Assembly: GCF_030440515.1 (NCBI RefSeq) | Contig: NZ_CP076543.1 | Location: forward strand, 1,054,001-1,118,000 | Reading direction: 5' to 3' | Source of the DNA: Streptomyces xanthophaeus | Lineage (GTDB): Bacteria; Actinomycetota; Actinomycetes; Streptomycetales; Streptomycetaceae | Length of the DNA stretch: 64,000 nt | Shown here: one piece after another, positions 62,477 through 64,000 of the stretch | Layout: every line of letters begins with the position of its first letter | Position numbering within the stretch: the first letter of the stretch is position 1 | Translations under genes and position numbers: made by a program | Notes under the pieces: model-generated | What the model saw: only the letters and a program-made list of their open reading frames with translations | Told to the model about the DNA's origin: nothing | Databases searched by the model: none

Positions 62477-64000
62477 ATGGAGTATGAGCAAATTCCGGGA
62501 GCACTCCGGCGCCGGCTGCTCGGTTCGGCCATGAGCTCCTCCGCTCGCCGTCGGCCTCCTCGTTCAGGGCACCGCCAAGAGCGCCAGGATCACGCCCCGC
62601 CCTCCAAGGGAAGGGCGCGGCGGCCACAGCGTCTTTCGTCCCTGCTGAGCGTGCGCAGTGTGGCCGGCGAGGTGTTCCTCCTCCAGCTGGCCGTCGTGAT
62701 CCTTCTCGTCGCCGCCGCGGTCGTGGCGCTCGTCGTGCAGGCCCAGAGCTCCGCCATGCTGGACGCCCGGCACCGTACCCTCGCCGCCGCCGGAACGTTC
62801 GCGGAGTCTCCGGGGATCGTCGCCGCCGTGCGCAGCCCCCACCCCAGCACGGTGCTTCAGCCGAGCGCCCTGGCGGCCGCGGAGATCGCCGGGGTCGACG
62901 GCATCAACGTGTACACACTCGACGGGGTCACCCTCGCCCACAGTGACCCGCGGCAGATCGGCAAGCGCGTCGTCGGCCCCTTCGCCGAGGCGGCGGCCGG
63001 CAAGTCCTTCACCGAGACGTTCACCGGGTCGCTGGGGAAGTCCGTGGTGTCGGTGGTCCCGGTCAAGGAGGCCGACGGGAAGGTCGTCGCCATCGTCTCC
63101 TCCCCGGTCACGGTCCAGAACGTCCAGAGCATGGTGAACGGGCAGCTGCCGGTCGTCCTCGGCACCGCGGCCGGCGTGCTCGCGCTGTCGGCGGGCGGGA
63201 CGGCTCTGGTGAGCCGCCGGCTGCTGCGCCGGACCCACGGCCTGGGACCGGCCGAGATGACCAGCATGTACGAGCACCACGACGCGGTGCTGCACGCGGT
63301 GCGCGAGGGCGTACTGATCATCGGCGGCGGCGGACGGCTGCTGCTGGCCAATGACGAGGCGCGGCGGCTGCTGGATCTGCCGGCGGACGCGGAGGGGCTC
63401 ACCGTCAGGGACCTGGGTCTGGACGAGGAGATCGCCGGTCCGATCGCGTCGGGCCGTTCCGCGACCGACGAGCTGCACATGGCGGCCGATCGGCTGCTGG
63501 CGGTGAACATCCGGCCCACCGCCCCCTACGGGAAGGCCGGGACCGTCGTCACGCTGCGCGACACCACCGAGCTGCGGGCACTCGCCGGCAGGGCCGAGGT
63601 GGCTCGCGAGCGGCTGAAGCTGCTGTACGACGCGGGGGTGCAGGTCGGTACGACGCTGAACGTGGAGCGCACCGCGGAGGAACTGGCGGAGGTGGCGGTC
63701 CCGCGGTTCGCCGACGTGGTCACGGTCGACCTGCTGGACCCGGTGCTGCGCGGCGAGGAGCCGCCCGAAGTGATCACCGAGATGCGCCGCACCGCCGTCG
63801 TCGGTCTTCGGGACGACCACCCGCTCTCACCCGTCGGCGAGCTGATCCGGTTCGGGCCCACGGGACCCATGGCCGCCGGGCTGGCCGAAGGCCGTGCGGT
63901 ACTGGAGGCGGACCTGCGCGCCACCCACCGCTGGGCGGCCCAGCACCAGGGCAACGCCCTGGAGATCCTGGACCGCGGCATCCACTCCCTGATCGTCGTA
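62477..64000 (+). CDS. membrane sensor with Cache, PAS and GAF domains, probably SpoIIE-type; 3' end missing
   Basis: The frame is open from ATG 62477 through the last base (508 codons). A cytoplasmic basic N-terminus is followed by a membrane helix (LAVVILLVAAAVVALVVQAQ), an extracytoplasmic single-Cache-like domain (LAAAGTFAESPGIVAAVRSP, INVYTLDGVTLAHSDPRQIG) as in CitA/DcuS sensors, and a second helix (VVLGTAAGVLALSAGGTALV). Then come PAS (HAVREGVLIIGGGGRLLLAN) and GAF (VQVGTTLNVERTAEELAEVA). In streptomycetes this arrangement is usually completed by a PP2C phosphatase and often an HATPase domain, which would lie outside the window. It would sense a small ligand, perhaps an organic acid. 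Confidence 0.85.
   Translation, partial: MEYEQIPGALRRRLLGSAMSSSARRRPPRSGHRQERQDHAPPSKGRARRPQRLSSLLSVRSVAGEVFLLQLAVVILLVAAAVVALVVQAQSSAMLDARHRTLAAAGTFAESPGIVAAVRSPHPSTVLQPSALAAAEIAGVDGINVYTLDGVTLAHSDPRQIGKRVVGPFAEAAAGKSFTETFTGSLGKSVVSVVPVKEADGKVVAIVSSPVTVQNVQSMVNGQLPVVLGTAAGVLALSAGGTALVSRRLLRRTHGLGPAEMTSMYEHHDAVLHAVREGVLIIGGGGRLLLANDEARRLLDLPADAEGLTVRDLGLDEEIAGPIASGRSATDELHMAADRLLAVNIRPTAPYGKAGTVVTLRDTTELRALAGRAEVARERLKLLYDAGVQVGTTLNVERTAEELAEVAVPRFADVVTVDLLDPVLRGEEPPEVITEMRRTAVVGLRDDHPLSPVGELIRFGPTGPMAAGLAEGRAVLEADLRATHRWAAQHQGNALEILDRGIHSLIVV

Overview
The window is a 64 kb chromosomal segment with very high G+C and strong third-position G/C bias. The gene content indicates a Streptomyces or a very close relative: a class F sortase, Rpf/LysM/M23 cell-wall hydrolase, multidomain SpoIIE-type phosphatases, a DUF574-type methyltransferase, LysX and many XRE/TetR/LysR regulators. 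No rRNA, tRNA, CRISPR array or transposase was recognised. Both edges cut genes: a LysR regulator at the left and a sensor/phosphatase at the right.

Layout. 0-6 kb: LysR fragment, a TetR regulator divergent from an FAD monooxygenase, then a coupled c-di-GMP enzyme and SAM methyltransferase. 6-10 kb: exported or membrane proteins including two convergent secreted proteins of like architecture and a class F sortase. 10-18.7 kb: polysaccharide deacetylase, LysX, universal stress protein, CapA-like lipoprotein, ECF sigma factor and two hypotheticals. 18.8-26.3 kb, mostly minus strand: Fpg-type glycosylase, TPR protein, methyltransferase, PAS-GAF-PP2C-HATPase phosphatase and a Pro-rich lipoprotein. 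26.3-30.3 kb: a YndJ-DUF1990-lipase maturation factor operon behind a promoter flanked by two near-identical palindromes, then an epimerase. 30.5-40.7 kb: a 57-aa gene, SDR, EamA transporter, Rpf/M23 hydrolase, 6-phosphogluconate dehydrogenase, and a panD-GNAT-racemase operon.

40.7-48.2 kb is the most unusual accessory region. A non-housekeeping-type valyl-tRNA synthetase ends in a strong terminator. It is followed by a separate operon encoding a 122-residue protein, a tandem-domain nitroreductase/SagB-like protein, an HPr-kinase-like P-loop protein and a JmjC/cupin oxygenase. A 34-bp perfect palindrome sits after the first gene. This has the form of a peptide-modification (RiPP-like) system, but I do not recognise it as a described class.

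48.7-52.6 kb: a plus-strand operon (truncated NUDIX, thymidylate-kinase-like P-loop protein, HTH protein) converges with a minus-strand XRE-TPR regulator plus HAD hydrolase. Both operons are preceded by the same 19-bp operator pattern. 52.9-59.3 kb: a tightly overlapping three-gene operon (unknown protein, two-HKD PLD-family nuclease, CoiA-like nuclease), a plausible undescribed anti-phage or DNA-processing system. 59.4-64 kb: two secreted serine hydrolases and a sensor/phosphatase running off the window.

Start codons were chosen from Shine-Dalgarno spacing, operon overlaps and family N-termini. Functions are from recognisable motifs only; no database search was possible.
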